Of a stretch of 64,000 nucleotides of DNA, positions 51,511-64,000 are shown piece by piece (the first letter of the stretch is position 1; each line of letters opens with the position of its first letter). Where the stretch lies: NCBI GenBank assembly GCA_028023455.1, contig JAQFVV010006200.1, forward strand, positions 7,469,506 through 7,533,505. The letters run 5' to 3'. The notes under the pieces are model-generated. The model did no database searches. It was not told the DNA's origin and saw nothing but the letters and a program-made list of their open reading frames with translations. The position numbers and the translations under genes were made by a program. This stretch comes from Epiperipatus broadwayi (taxonomy: Eukaryota; Onychophora; Udeonychophora; Euonychophora; Peripatidae).

Positions 51511-54476
51511 TCTAGTCTTAGTTTTAAAAATTAAACTCCTACATTTAGAAAAAAATGTGCATATATCATTGCAATTCTTTTCAGACCAAATGTGTGAAAA
51601 ATCTTAGACTATTGGATCCTTTGTTGTTGATGAAAGATTAAAAAATCAAGACCTGTACATCACTTCTATAACATTGCCATCACGATATGGACTTTTATTG
51701 TAGTCAGTCTTATCTTTTTATATTTAATCATAATCCATTCTTGTTTTAACTTTTTATATATTAGCCTTTAGGTCGTCTGTGTTTTTGACTATATTTATGA
51801 TAGTAACACTGTACGTAAAATTGATATTTTTTAATCAATCCTAAACAGATATTTGTCTTCATGCAGTCCCGGTTTTTTTTCAATACGTTTGATATATGAG
51901 ATGAAATAGAAGAGTAATAATATGCAACCCTATCTAACTTCTTTGTTAATGCAAAACTGATCTGTTTTACATTCAAACACGAAATATTTTATAATTTACA
52001 AAACAAAGTATTAGATAACACAAGAATGAAAACAAGATATTAATTATTCAAGATGTTTTTTTTTTATTTGTTCTATTTAAAAGCTTTTCACTTGTGAATG
52101 TGGTTTCCGTAACATTTTTGCTTTATTGATTTCTCTATCTCTCTCTTATTTTTTATTTCTAGCAGTAATAGTAATAGATAAACGATTTTTTTACGTATAT
52201 AAAAAGGCAAAAGTTCATTTTCCAGACTAAAATTAATTTACTTTATCTATCTCCCAAAAGCGATTTCTAATTTATCAATTGTGAAAAATGGTATTTAACG
52301 ACTTATTATAATTTTCTATTATAAAATCTAGTTCGTTGTAAAGAAAATGTAATTAAAACTCTTTTATATTAATTTGTAGATTAAAACATTTTAAGAATTT
52401 TATTTGTTATCATCATCATCACATATTTGTTGGTGAAAATAAATCTTTACACTTGGAGAAAAATAATTAGCTAAAAGTTTAGAAGCTAAAAGAATACATT
52501 AATCATTTTAAGCCTAGATTGGCCAGAGAGAATAAAACTACATTAAATTAAAAGGAGAAAAACACATATAAATCCTAAAACAACAATTTTAAATCATTTA
52601 TGTACTGAGATGACTGAGCATGAAAAGGGATTGGTGATAGTAGAAACTATCATGATGATAGTAGAAAGTAAATGATCCAATATCAGTCAATAAAGTGAAC
52701 CAAAGTCAATATAATAAGAGGTAGAACATTTATGCTGATTATAAGAAATAGAAAAGGTCATATAAAGAAATGACCATTTCTCAATTTTATCAAATACTTG
52801 TGAAGTATTAGAAAGAAAAAAGGATTCATAAGAAAGAAGGCTGTAATAAAACAAAGGGAAGCATATGAACAATATAAAAGAATGAGCCTAGAAAAGAAAA
52901 AACAAAAATTATAAAAAACTAAAAAAAAAAAAAAAAGAAAGAAAGAAAGAAGATAGAAAATATGCGGGTGGTGGTGGTGAAAGAAATAGTACAAAAAAGT
53001 TACTGAATATAGAGATAGTGGAAGGAGTAAATATTTTTAAAGTGATGAAGATAAGAGAAAGCCCCTAAAACTAATATGAATAGAATAAAACCTCAAACAT
53101 TTGATTATACTAGAAGAGCCTAAAACTGATGTGAATGGTATAAGAACATTAAGTTGAATTAGAGACTAAGGTTATGGTAAAACTGATGAAATAGCTGTAG
53201 AGAAAGTTCAGACTGATATAGAAAACGGGAAAGTATATACAGAGGCTTTCAGCTTGTCAAAATTAATATTGAAAAGTCTCCAAGAAATGCACTATATGAA
53301 AAATATGGTGCAGAAAATGACATTAAGAAATCATATATTGATAATAATAAAATTTATAGAGATCTTAAAGGATAGTATTATACAACTTTGTTATAGATGT
53401 GAAAAAATGTAGGCAAAAAACATTAAATTATACATTTGTAAGAGTTATGAAAACTGGATGCTATGATGAACTTATATAAAACAAATATTTCATGATCAAA
53501 TTGAAAGAAGTCAACTAAAATAAAAATCATAGAGAATAAAATGAAAAAATTGTATTCTATTAAAGAACAATGGACTAAAATTAAACTAGCTCTTCAAGAA
53601 AAAAAATTACTCTCTGATTATGTGAAGACATATACCTATTATGTAGTACAACTATTATAAACCATGACATAAATAGTTTTGATGACTTGAACAATTCAAA
53701 ATATTATGGCTAATAAGTAATAATTATAAAAGAAATATATAAATAAAGTATTGGAATCTATTTTTGTCAAAACCATGGTTGGTTGTTTTTATGATTATTA
53801 TTTATGAGTGTCCTTTATTGAGGATAGTGAAAATGTTTTTGTCAGGGTTCTTTTTAGACATTTATTCATCATAGAAAATAATTGTGTTGAGATATTTAAG
53901 TTCCTAATCATTTTTAAATAGTTTTTAATTATTCTATATATTAATCCTGGTTAGTTTCATTTTTTTGATTATTTTTGAAGCCCAGTTTGTGACCATTAAA
54001 TATTACCAAAATATTCTAGAAGACATACACTACTCCAAATGATTATGTTGTTTTTAAAAAGATATTGACTTTTGGGTCTCAACATTGCCATGAATATTTT
54101 AGCCCATAAAAATAAGGCATCAGAACAAATTTGGAGAAATATAATGCAAATGTTAAGGTACATTTTAGGTATTCTGATATTGTTTTTTCTTTATATCAAC
54201 ATAAGAATTTATTCAAAATTAATTTGTGAAACTTATGATCTGCAAGAGAAAAAAAAGAATGTGCAAATATAAAAACATTCCTTATATGACTATGAAAGTC
54301 GTGAACTGCAATAATATTCATTAAACTTGGTATTAAATTAAAATTACAGATAATTTTGTACACAAAAAAAACATAAAGAAAATAGATCAAATATATCTGT
54401 GAGTATAAATTAAAGATTTAAAAATGTAAATCAAATGCATCAGTAAGTTATCATCTGAAGATTGGATGAAAGTATT
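51511..54476. other. AT-rich, partly purine-rich stretch
   Basis: 52480-53760 is notably A/G-rich on the plus strand, with a (GAAA)n run and a (GTG)n run near 52935-52980. It may be a decayed coding sequence, but no frame is open for any length and I recognise no motif. Confidence 0.4.
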
Positions 54477-54600
54477 TATTTATATATTTGACTATTTCCA
54501 TTATCTTATATTAAGTATTGAATGCCTTTAGAAAAATTTAGCTTTATTTAAATTTTCCAATTACATTTAACTGTTAATGATAGCACATAGATTAGTATAT

Positions 54601-54645
54601 GCACAATGTTTCAAGAAGTATTACTCTCCTCTCTTTTTTAAATGT
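54601..54645 (-). ncRNA. Hammerhead-like motif, left arm
   Basis: Minus strand: a GAGAGGAGAG...CTTCTTGAAACATT layout. GAAA is intact, but the CUGANGA block has decayed (TTTAAAAAA) and helix III is CATT. Probably inactive. Confidence 0.35.
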
Positions 54646-54849
54646 GCTGGTCTAACCAGCAACAATACTAGCATGGGAATTGGATCTGGACCCTTAGATT
54701 CTTGAATATTAAAATTTAAGATAATGGTCTAACCAGATTTGCTATCCTTCCAAAAGCAACAATCAGTAGAAATTTTACATACTTATCTGTGATGTTCCTC
54801 CTGATTTCTCCACTTTATAAAATTTTTGGTGACTAATGCCTTTAGCAGG

Positions 54850-54995
54850 ATGTGTCACTTGGTAAGAGGATCACCTTAAAATTCAATATTTAAGAATCTA
54901 AGGATCCAGGTTTGATTCCCATGCTAGTAGTGTCACTAATCAGACTAGCAACATCTAAAGAAAAGAGGAGAATAATACCTCAAAACATTGTGCAT
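54850..54995 (+). repeat. tRNA-like block and hammerhead-like motif, right arm
   Basis: tRNA-like part: CACTTGGTAAGAGGATCACCTTAAA, with B box GGTTTGATTCCC at about 54908-54919. Hammerhead part: TCTAAAGA (decayed core), AGAGG...CCTC hairpin, AAAACATT. It shows the same order of modules as the other PLE-A termini. Confidence 0.5.
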
Positions 54996-55391
54996 ATACT
55001 AACCTGTGTGTGTCACTAACAGTTGAATGTAATTGGAAAATTTAAAGGAAGTTAAATTTTTCTAAAGGCATTCAACACTTAATATTAGATGATGAAAATA
55101 GTCCAGTATATAAATACATCTAAAATATCATCATCACACATATATAGGAAAGCACAGATAAAAATATATTTTGTAACACAATAAACTTAATAAAAAGATG
55201 TAATCTTTTAAAAATGAATATAGAATAAAATAATTATGTAGCCAATGCTATCATGCAAATATAGCATGCATTATAAAACTTGGCACAAGACAAGAAGATA
55301 AATTCAAATCAGTGGTCCAAAGTAAGTTGAAAATTTTATAAAGTGAAGGATGGGATATTTATTAACATAAAACATATGTATTGGTTGTTTT

Positions 55392-55506
55392 TTGTTTTTT
55401 GTTTTTTTAAGTGTCATAGCATCGGCCGGGACGCGAACCCGCAACCCGGGCAACTGCCTGCTAGTGCAAGGCAGTCGCACTGACCTCTCGACCACCAATG
55501 CAAGAC
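55392..55506 (-). mobile_element. tRNA-derived SINE, copy 3 (best preserved)
   Basis: Flanked by a 16-17-bp direct repeat (tatgtattggttgttt at 55375 and 55507). On the minus strand the acceptor-like stem GCATTGG/CCGATGC pairs over 7 bases. A D-arm (GTC...GAC), an anticodon-like hairpin and a T arm with GCGGGTTCGCGTCCCGG follow, and the element ends in an A-rich tail with AAAAAAC units. The cloverleaf is nearly complete, but anticodon-loop size is irregular, so I treat it as a SINE and not a tRNA gene. Confidence 0.9.
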
Positions 55507-55523
55507 TATGTATTGGTTGTTTT

Positions 55524-58500
55524 AGATTAAAAAGAAGAAAAAAAGGAAAAAACATTAAAGATAATTACAAGTAATCATTTATTTTTTAACCCAAGAGGGA
55601 AAAATAAAATCCTCCACTTTCATCACATATAATATAATTTACCAAAATTAAATACCTATAATTCAAGTTCTTTCTTCTTGTAGAATACTAGGTTCATTTA
55701 TAAAATATTTGAAGATCTGTTTATTAAATTATATACATTTAAATAAAAAAATGAAGCAATTTTTTTTATTTTGATTATCAATTATAAAAAATGCATTTAA
55801 TATTTTAATTTAATTAATGCAGACTCTTTATTTAATTTTGAAGTATTTATTGTATTTTTAATTCCTAAAAATGTTTTTGTTTTGTTTTTTAAAAAATTAT
55901 TAATATAAAGTTAATTAACATTGTTTATTAAATCTTACAGGTTAGTTAAAGATTAAAAATAATGATTTATTGTCTTAATAACAAATCAATTATTTTATTT
56001 TTATAGTGTAAGAAATATCTGTCCAATTAGAATTAGAATTGAAAAAGGTAACTTTGAAAAATGAATTGTAGTTATTGTTTTGAACTTAATAGATTAATAT
56101 CAATAATTAACAATAGATAATTGACTTTAATGCTATAAAAAATGTATTGAGAACTTAAATATAAATTACAGTCTAAAAGAAAATCTAAAAATTATATCTC
56201 CAACATAAAACTATCTAAGATTTAATAATTATTTTTTTATATTGCTAAAAAAGTTGTGTGAACTCTTATTATGTGTGTATCATTTATATACGTATATAAT
56301 ATGCTATTACATACATATCTTTATTTTGTCATTATCTATAGTTTATAAGTTTTTAAATAAAGAGAACAATTCAAGCTCAAATGTTTAATAAAAATATGTT
56401 TATTTTAATTAAATGTAAGCTAAATAAATCACTTATTTATTAAAATTAAAAAGATATTTTGTTAAATTATTGATGACAACAATGCTTTATTAAAATTAGA
56501 AGAAATCATATGTTCAAATCAGTATTTAAAAATCTAGACTGCATTTTATGTTATTAGAAAGACAGAAACGATTTTAGAAGGGATAGCATATACTTTCTTT
56601 CCCTTACAAGTTTTGTAATTTTAACACTGCCTCATTTTATAAATAAATTTTTGACTAGCAGTAAACAAAATGAATTGTGAATAGAAAATGTAGAAAAGAA
56701 AAGGACATGGAGCTCTCTTCATTTAATATCTACAATTTAAAATGGAAAACATAGCAACAAAATTCTATGCTGATTGATATGAATCTAAAACAGTAAAAAC
56801 TACTTGGATAGTAATATTGATGAAGGAAAACAATTGGACAACATTCAGGAAGTCAAAATATCTATGGAATCTTACATATATGTATGCTAGCACAAAGACT
56901 CCAAAAGAAAATGATGGAAGAAAGTTAAAGTTAAGTTTTACATGCAGTAATGTTAATAGATGTTTAGAGAAAATGTTAATTATTAATAACAGTTGAAATT
57001 ATAAATGGTAATATTTATAAATGTTTATAATATCTTTCTTCTAGAAATATAATAACACTAATTATAATGCAGTCTGGTTTGCCATCTGATAATTTAGATA
57101 TCTTAATTAATAATAATCAAGTAAAGTAAAAAGCTCAATTAGAGCATAATATTATTTGTAGAATTTAATTTTAAATTGTGATTAACTTTATAATAATATT
57201 ACTTGATTGTTATATTATTATTTTTATAATAATATTAAGAATTCTCTGTATATATATATTTTACCTGAAAGGAAATTTATAGTTAACCCTTTTTTATCTA
57301 TATGAATTTGATAATTTTAATTATCAAACATATATCATAGCTATTATAGTGAGTGTGGCTATAAATGAATTATAAATGCACATTATATGATATTAGCTGC
57401 TATTATAAATCATTATTTTTTTCTAACCACCATGTATAAAATGGATGATGTTTATTTTAATACATTTATGTTGTTATACACAATAAAAAAAATTAATAAA
57501 TAATAGGTGTTTTGATTTACTATTGTGCTTTTAAAGGTTAAATATAAAAAATGAAAACAATTAGGTATGAAGTAATTGCAATCTATTATCACAATAGTTT
57601 AGCATTGGAAATCCAAACAAAACTATCATAGGTCACTAGGATATTCCCATTCATATTTTAATGGTCACTGCAAGGGCCTTTAACATATCCGCACTACAAG
57701 GGCGCCATCTAGGCATTTGAACCTAGAAAAATTTATATAGTAGGCAGATACGTAAGTTAAGATTCAAAAAAAATTTATATATATATATATTATTCTGACC
57801 ATTTGCCCAATGTCACTAGCTCATAGAGTAGCAGAGATTTAAACATTTTTATAAGTTTTAATAGATTTATATTCTCAAAATATATTAATATTTAAAACAA
57901 TAAAATAAAAGAAGTCACTGCCAGTAATTAACACACAAATAGATTTTATTAACGCACATATAAAATTTGAGGAATAAATTTATTTTTAGATTTTAACATT
58001 AATTTTTTTAAATTTAAATTACTATTTTAAATAGACTGCACAGATGGATATTTAAATTATATTTTACTTTAGCATGTTGAGTATAGATAGGCTACATAGA
58101 TTTTTTTTTCACTTAAAAACTTATCAAAACATTCATTCAATCTCAGACTAAAAGTTCATAGCCAACACAATGTCAGCTTTCAGATATATAGTCGTAACCA
58201 ATGTAATATGAAGAGGCTAGCATAAAACAACGCCGAGAGGAATGTGCATCTGACAGCGTGATATTATTTGAAGGAAATGATCCGTGTCCAGAACAGGAAT
58301 GTGCATCTGTCTGACTAAAGAATCATGTATATAATAATTTTTTTTAAAGAGTGCTACATATGGGGGAGAGCGGTCTTTCTGCCAACTTATAAATCCCTGT
58401 CCATAGAGATAGAAGGGGTTAATGGTGCAGGAAACACGTCTGCGACCATTTCAATGATATGACTGCCTCTTTGGGGTCATGCATTCAGTTGGGCACATTG

Positions 58501-59251
58501 TCCTGTATGCTAAACATGCTTCACATTACATTAATATAAACACCCATATATCTCTCCACAAGCATTGTCCTAACTACGAAACAAATAGCCTGAAATTAAC
58601 CCCTTAAAATAAACATAAACAAATTTAAATATAGTTATTAATTTTTATCCATGCAGCTGTCCATACCCAACTTTATATTTAATACATTTTAGTTAAAACA
58701 TAACACACACACACAAAAAAAAAGAAATGGAAATGATTGCTTAAACATCTGCATAAAAAAATATTAATAATTGAATTTGCATTTTTTAATTCAGATAAGA
58801 GTTCTTATTTTCAGCTATTAATTCATTGCAATTTTAGAAAAGTTCTTATTAGATAGACACAAGAGTTCATACTTTACGGATTGAGTAGATTGAGAAGTCC
58901 ATCTTCATGATCACTTTCGTAGATTTTGTCCTTCTTTGAAACGAAACCGCTACTTGCCATTCATTTGGTCAGGAACTGTCATCCAGAGGCCTCAGCTGGT
59001 TGTCCGGAAAATTAAATTTATTGCAGACTTCCACATCGTGAAACGATATATTCATAGTCAGCTCTCAGATCACAATTATAATAATCCTTTGGCTTTTATA
59101 TTTTTCTTAGCCTCTTATCATCAAATCTTGGGATTCAACCAGCAAGACGTCACTAATCCTTTCGTGTTTCAGTTATGGTCCGTGCTGTCATTTTCGTGCT
59201 TGCACTGGTCATTTAATTTCTTTGTATTCTTTTACCATTTAATTTATTTTA
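55524..59251. other. Mostly AT-rich stretch; higher-complexity part at 58190-59274
   Basis: 55524-58190 shows nothing I can name. 58190-58520 and 58900-59250 have visibly higher GC and complexity, with ggaatgtgcatctg repeated at 58238 and 58296. A 112-codon frame at 58936-59274 (MKRNRYLPFIWSGTVIQRPQ start) fits no family I know. These parts could be single-copy or old repeat sequence. Confidence 0.35.
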
Positions 59252-59526
59252 GGTGCTTTAGAACAATCATTTAATTAATAAAACAATCATTTCCATTTTC
59301 TAAGATTATAGAAATCAACATTATTTCTATTTTTAAAATATCAATCTTTATATTTTTCTACAAAAAAAAATACTTTCAAATACTGGTGCTTTAGAACAAT
59401 CATTTAATTAATAAAACAATCATTTCCATTTTCTAAGATTATAGAAATCAACATTATTTCTATTTTTAAAATATCAATCTTTATATTTTTACTTTTCTAC
59501 AAAAAAAAAAAATACTTTCAAATACT
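59252..59526. repeat. Tandem duplication, two units of 133 and 142 bp
   Basis: The unit starting ggtgctttagaacaatcatt at 59252 repeats at 59385 almost unchanged. The second unit has extra bases (acttt and a longer A run) near its end. The first unit includes the last codons of the unassigned frame ending at 59274. Confidence 0.9.
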
Positions 59527-61240
59527 TTTTCTTAAAATAGTTTAAGTTTTCCATCTGCGCGACAATATATATATTAAACAACTTTTAATTTTCAGTTTTT
59601 AAGTTTTTTTTCTTTTTAATAAATCAATTTTTATTTACGATCTTTTTATTTTCATTTTAAAATAATGTAACGGCATATTATATTCCGTTTCAATATGATC
59701 ACCAGAATTTAAGCTAATAAACATCACATGATCGCCTGTTTTTCACCAGAATTTGATGACATAAAATTATTTAATAACTAATTTGAAGTAAGATGTTAAT
59801 AACTACGTATGTAGTGCCTTTATAAAGATTACAATATCTGTCTTATATTAATTTAAAATAAAAGTAAATAATTTATAATTGGAAACTTTCTAGCAATATG
59901 TATAACGTGACGACTTTAAAAATTGAAGAAGTAATTTCATCTTATTAATTATATGAAGATTTACAGAAATTTCTTTTTTTTTTTTTTTTCTTGGAGGAAA
60001 TTGTAAAAAATTTAAATTCGTATAAACTTAATAGTTTAAAATTAAAAAAAAAAAATTAGAAAAATGAAGCTCATAGTTATTTAGAAATGTAAATAACACC
60101 AATTAATTTTTACATTAGCTGTAAAAATTTTAATAAATAGTAATAATAAAATGAAAACGAGGCTAGAATCCGACGCTGAGTACTATTAATTCATTTATTA
60201 TTTGCTATCATTGTTAATTTTTTGTAATGTAAATAATTTTCTTGATATAAGATTTTAAAATAATTCTTACTTCTAATTATATTTTATGACTCAAATCTAC
60301 TTTCTGTCAAGATTTGTTTCGGCAATCAAATTACTTTTAGCCTCTCTAGATTTAATATTGATTAAACTTGTAGGAGATTCAATCAATGAAGCAAACTAAT
60401 CTCATATATATATATGAATGTTTGCACTCTCATATATAAAAGTAAGTTTAAATACTATCTACCGCTTTATGATTGCATTATATCAAACAATAAAAATATA
60501 TTTAAACATACACTTAATAAATTTATTTATTAACAACATATTAGAAATACGCCAATTCTGAATACCTCTCCTATGAACAGCAAAATCCTTATATATTAAC
60601 TAACTCCTATAACTAACTATATATAAAAAAATATGTTTTTATAAAATTGTTAAAAATTATCCAGAAATAATTTTATTATTATTTTATTAATATTTAAAGA
60701 ATAAAAAGTGTAATTATTTCAAATATGAAAATTGCTTAATTCTAATATATGATGACTATAACTTGTATAATTACAAACACCGGTGCATAAATATATGTAT
60801 ATGTCTGCGTATGTGTACCTATGTTTATGTTTGGTCTTCTCAGGAACTCTGTAAATAATTTTGTTTGATTCTACTTGTTTTTCCAATAATCTTCAAAGCA
60901 TTAATGTATAATGTTACCTTAGGTATTATAATATGACAAAAAAAAAAAAACCGTCTCCACCCATTGAGAGATAGTAGCATTGCAATAAGTTTGCAGTCAT
61001 GGTATTTGAATAAAACGTCAGACTATCACGTCTGGTCAGAAGAATTGTTATTTCAACGTTTGACTCATCTCTAAATCAGTGGTTCATTTTAAGAAATACG
61101 TATATACATTGAGAGAGAGGCCAGTCATATATTTTTCACTAGGCTAATATTTTTGAGAACGTGGATTAATTTGATTACATTTGTTTTTCCAGCATAATAT
61201 TAATCATTACACTCACACACTCATATATATATAGCTGTAT
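59527..61240. other. AT-rich stretch without recognisable gene
   Basis: Homopolymers and short TATA runs; no supported feature. Confidence 0.6.
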
Positions 61241-61354
61241 TTTTATATTGTACTATTTCCATCATCTAATATGAGCATTGAATGTCTTTTGAAAAATTTA
61301 ACATTATTTAAATCTTCCAAATACTGTATCAAACCTGAGACATTATGAAAAATT

Positions 61355-63590
61355 ATGTTTAAAGCTGAACAAAATAGAAACTCATTTAATTTTCTTATGA
61401 AATGTAAAACTGAAGGGATAATTCCTAAAGGTGTGCAACTAAAACCTCCAATTCATTCTCAAAGAGCTGAGAAAATTACTCAAAGAGCAAATGAAGCTCT
61501 GTTAAGAAAAAGAATAAATGTTCAAAGGTTTTCTAAGTATCAAACAATGCATTCCATTAATAATGTAGAACGTTTTCTAAAAAATAAACTTACTGATGAA
61601 GACTTCATGAGAATTTCTCAAGCAGTAAGAAAATCATATTCTACACTACATGGAAAAATAAAAGAATGCCAAAAGAAAAAACTTGTTAACCTACATGGGC
61701 ATATCAAAAATCATAATGTACCAAGCAATATACAAACTTCATCTGCTAAAAATCTCAGTTCTAAACATCCAACCGATACTGAAATTTCTGTTCTTGAAAG
61801 TGGATTAAACTTTGCCATAACACCATCTAATATCCCTTTATTAGATATAATGAGCAGTCACCAAGGAAGTCACTCAAAAATTGCCTTTAGAAGAAGAAGC
61901 AGAATTTCACTGGAAAATAAAAAGAACACTTGACAAGCAATAAAATTGAAGTCAAACATATCCTATGGGGAAAGGAAAGCAATTAAATCTCTCAAAGCAG
62001 ATAAATCTATAATTATTCTTTCTGCTGACAAAGGCAATGCAATAATTGTAATGGATGCAACTGATTATGGCAACAAAATACAAGAACTCCTCACATCAGA
62101 CCAATATAAAAAAGTGGTAAAAATCTTATACCAAGTATGGAAACAAAATTACAAGCATTACTCAGAAAACATCACAGATACTTTACTGATTCAGCAAAAG
62201 TAAAATAACATCATGTTTCAGCAAAATTCCTCATGTTTATGGTCTACCTAAAATCCATAAGGATCATGTTCCATTAAAACTAATTGTTCTACAGATTCAT
62301 CTTGCCAAAATTTGGCACGATTTCTTCTTAAAGTTCTAAGTCCTTTGGCATACAAGACCCTGTCCTTTGTCAAGGATTCTAGGCACTTTGTAGAATTATA
62401 TCAAGAACATGAAAATTAAAAGTACTGATTTGCTGATAAGCTTTGATGGAGAAGCTTTGATGAAGAAGCATTTTCTATTGTAAGAAAAAGATTAAATGGT
62501 GTTAATAGTTCATAAAACAGAACAGCTCTTCCTATTGATAGTATAATTAAACTATTAACATTCTGCATAAAAACAACATACTTTCCATATAACACAAAAT
62601 TCTTCCAACACAATCAAGGAATTGCTATGGGCTCACCATTGTCTTCCCTGATTAGTAATATTTACATGAAAGAACTTGAAACCTTAACCATAAAAACTAC
62701 TCCATATTCATCTAAAGATTGGCTTTACTATGCAGATGATACATTTGTTGTATGGTCACATAGTGAAGGACTGCTACAAATTTTCTAGAAACATATCAAC
62801 AACATATCCCCTTCAATTAAATTCACAATAGAATCAGAACAAGAACAAAAATTGGCATTCTTAGATGTTCTTTTGACAAGACTCCCTCATGGCAAAATCA
62901 AAACTATTGTTCACCAAAAACCTATACATATAGGAAAATACCTAGCCTATACATCCAATCACACCAGAATCACAAAACATAGAGCAAAAGAAATTTATTC
63001 AGAAACCAGAGATTTGGAAAAAGAAAAGATCTATATAGAACAAACTCTTATGAAAAATGAATATCCATCAGCTGCTATTAAGAAAATGTTAAATAGACAA
63101 CAAAAAGAATCATCAAGAGAAAAAATAATTATGATATTGTAGTGTATCCATTCATTCCAAAATTAGCAGACAAATTAAGGAAAATTTGCTTTCAGTATAA
63201 CATCAGAACAGTTTTCCAGAGCCATACCACACTGCAAGAAATTCTAATATCTACAAAGCCTAAAGTTGAAATGCTAAAAAAAAAAAAACTTCATCTATGA
63301 AATACCATGTGAATGTTGAGGAACATATATTGGTGAGACTAGTTGTCTCATTGAAAAGTGCTTGCAAGAACACAAACTGATGATTAGAAGAGAGAAAACA
63401 GATGTGTCTAAGGTAGCAAACCATGTATGTACCAATGAACATATGTTCAACTAGGAAAACACAAAAATATTGAATAGAGAATAAAAGGTACAAAGAAGAA
63501 AATTTAAAGAAGCTGCTCACATGACAATAGCAAAAAATCCCATAAGCCAACCTAGTGTGTATGGAAACCATTAATCAACTTTGCTCTTAA
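61355..63590 (+). pseudogene. PLE-A reverse transcriptase and GIY-YIG gene, broken
   Basis: The N-terminal part (61355-61930) begins MFKAEQNRNSFNFLMKCK and carries a basic RANEALLRKRINVQRFSKYQ helix. One in-frame TGA (61931-61933) is followed in the same frame by YGERKAIKSLKADKSIII and ADKGNAIIVMD, the first PLE RT motif. A frame change near 62205 leads to HVYGLPKIHKDHVPLK. Later, GIAMGSPLSSLISNIYMKEL (motif B) and YYADDTFVVW (catalytic YADD) appear at about 62620-62760, then AFLDVLLTRLPHG (62852-63142). GIY-YIG follows: IYEIPCEC, a stop, then TYIGET near 63291-63340. At least four lesions make it inactive. It is a telomerase-related RT lineage. Confidence 0.88.
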
Positions 63591-63649
63591 GAAAAAATGG
63601 AGAAAACCTCATAGATAAGTATATGAGATTTCTACTAATTGTTGCCATT

Positions 63650-63735
63650 TGTCAGGATGGCTCAGATGGTTGCAGCATTACCTTAAAAATTCAATATTCA
63701 AGAATCTAAGGATTCAGGTTCAAATCCCATGCTAG
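63650..63735 (+). repeat. tRNA(Leu)-like block in PLE-A terminus (best B box)
   Basis: GTCAGGATGGCTCAGATGGTT gives a plausible acceptor/D-arm start; CCTTAAA is anticodon-like (UAA), and the B box GGTTCAAATCCC at 63718-63729 is nearly canonical. The segment between anticodon and B box is long, as in class II (Leu/Ser) tRNAs. It is element-internal, repeated in every PLE-A terminus of the window. Confidence 0.65.
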
Positions 63736-63739
63736 TACG

Positions 63740-63810
63740 GTCACTGGTCAGGCCAGAAACAACTGAAGAAGAGGAGAGAATAATACCTCTCCAAACCTGT
63801 TTGATGTGAT
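63740..63810 (+). ncRNA. Hammerhead-like motif in PLE-A terminus
   Basis: The core CTGAAGA (63763-63769) is intact and helix II AGAGG...CCTCT is good, but GAAA reads CAAA and the palindromic CGTT and cleavage site are missing, so helix III is lost. CAGAAACA upstream can still pair with TGTTTGATG downstream as helix I. Confidence 0.5.
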
Positions 63811-64000
63811 ATTACTAATAGTTGAATGTATTTGAAATATTTAAATAAAGTTACACATTTTTCTAAAGACATTCAACTCATATTAGATGATGGAAATAGT
63901 CCAATATAAAAATACAAGTAAAACACCATCATCACAAACCTTCAGGAAAACATATATATATATGAAATCAATTAATTCATAAATAATCCCAATATAAATA

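Larger units (their letters stand above)
54477..55117. mobile_element. Non-autonomous PLE-A inverted element
   Basis: Left arm 54477 to about 54800 (minus) and right arm about 54840-55117 (plus) are inverted copies of the PLE-A 3' terminus: tRNA-like block, hammerhead-like block, then the gaaaatttaaa...cattcaa tail. No RT or endonuclease sequence lies between them, only about 40 bases. It is a minimal version of the inverted pair at 8671-10586. Confidence 0.8.
61241..63925 (+). mobile_element. PLE-A, nearly complete copy
   Basis: The outer ends are inverted repeats of about 85-100 bases (left tatttttatattgtactatttcc; right, reversed, tatttttatattggactatttcc). Between them lie the RT/GIY-YIG gene (61355-63590), a tRNA-like block (63650-63735), a hammerhead-like block (63740-63810) and the aaataaag tail. 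This copy shows the full order of parts that the truncated inverted pairs at 8671 and 54477 only partly contain. Confidence 0.85.

Overview
The window looks like a gene-poor, strongly AT-rich (roughly three quarters by eye) stretch of an invertebrate animal genome. I see no host gene I can defend. Almost everything recognisable is a transposable element or its debris: Penelope-like elements (PLEs) with GIY-YIG endonuclease domains, an APE-endonuclease LINE of RTE-like character, a Ty3/Gypsy retrotransposon with very long LTRs, tRNA-derived SINEs with target-site duplications, and small inverted-repeat DNA elements. The species cannot be fixed from this; planarian, cnidarian, mollusc and arthropod genomes can all carry such a mix.

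Layout. 1-2570: AT-rich sequence with one SINE. 2575-6345: a LINE whose 5' (endonuclease) half is inverted relative to its 3' (reverse transcriptase) half, flanked by copies of a short repeat, here named R, that carries a hammerhead ribozyme. 8671-10586: a head-to-head inverted pair of PLE-A ends. 11382-12925: two inverted-repeat elements. 13225-19360: a second, degenerate LINE copy on the minus strand, split by a 3.5 kb LTR-like insertion (13529-16999) and again by a 463-bp insertion with a 12-bp duplication. 20463-21325: a PLE-C inverted fragment ending in a long TA run, into which a 4.3 kb solo LTR (21326-25667) has inserted. 29570-32069: a perfect palindrome of two PLE-B copies. 32828-34130: a foldback-type inverted repeat. 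34692-35515: a damaged PLE-B copy that runs into a 500-N gap. 36016-48040: the Gypsy element on the minus strand (partial 3' LTR, polypurine tract, integrase, RNase H, RT, protease, gag, leader, 4.5 kb 5' LTR). 48041-64000: AT-rich sequence with two SINEs, a MITE, a non-autonomous PLE-A inverted element and a nearly complete but broken PLE-A (61241-63925).

The most interesting signal is a set of type I hammerhead self-cleaving ribozyme motifs. The best (6250-6310) has an intact core, a palindromic helix III and a 4+7 bp helix I. A second copy (2661-2721) differs by compensatory base-pair changes in helix I. Related, partly decayed motifs sit in the terminal regions of the PLEs, and in PLE-A each lies directly downstream of a tRNA-like sequence. 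A second theme is that PLEs here repeatedly occur as head-to-head inverted pairs (8671-10586, 20529-21222, 29570-32069, 54477-55117). A third is a Gypsy family with 4.3-4.5 kb LTRs that inserts in TA tracts.

All reverse-transcriptase genes except the two identical PLE-B fragments carry stops or frameshifts. Small-deletion-type differences close to the N gap may be assembly errors rather than biology.
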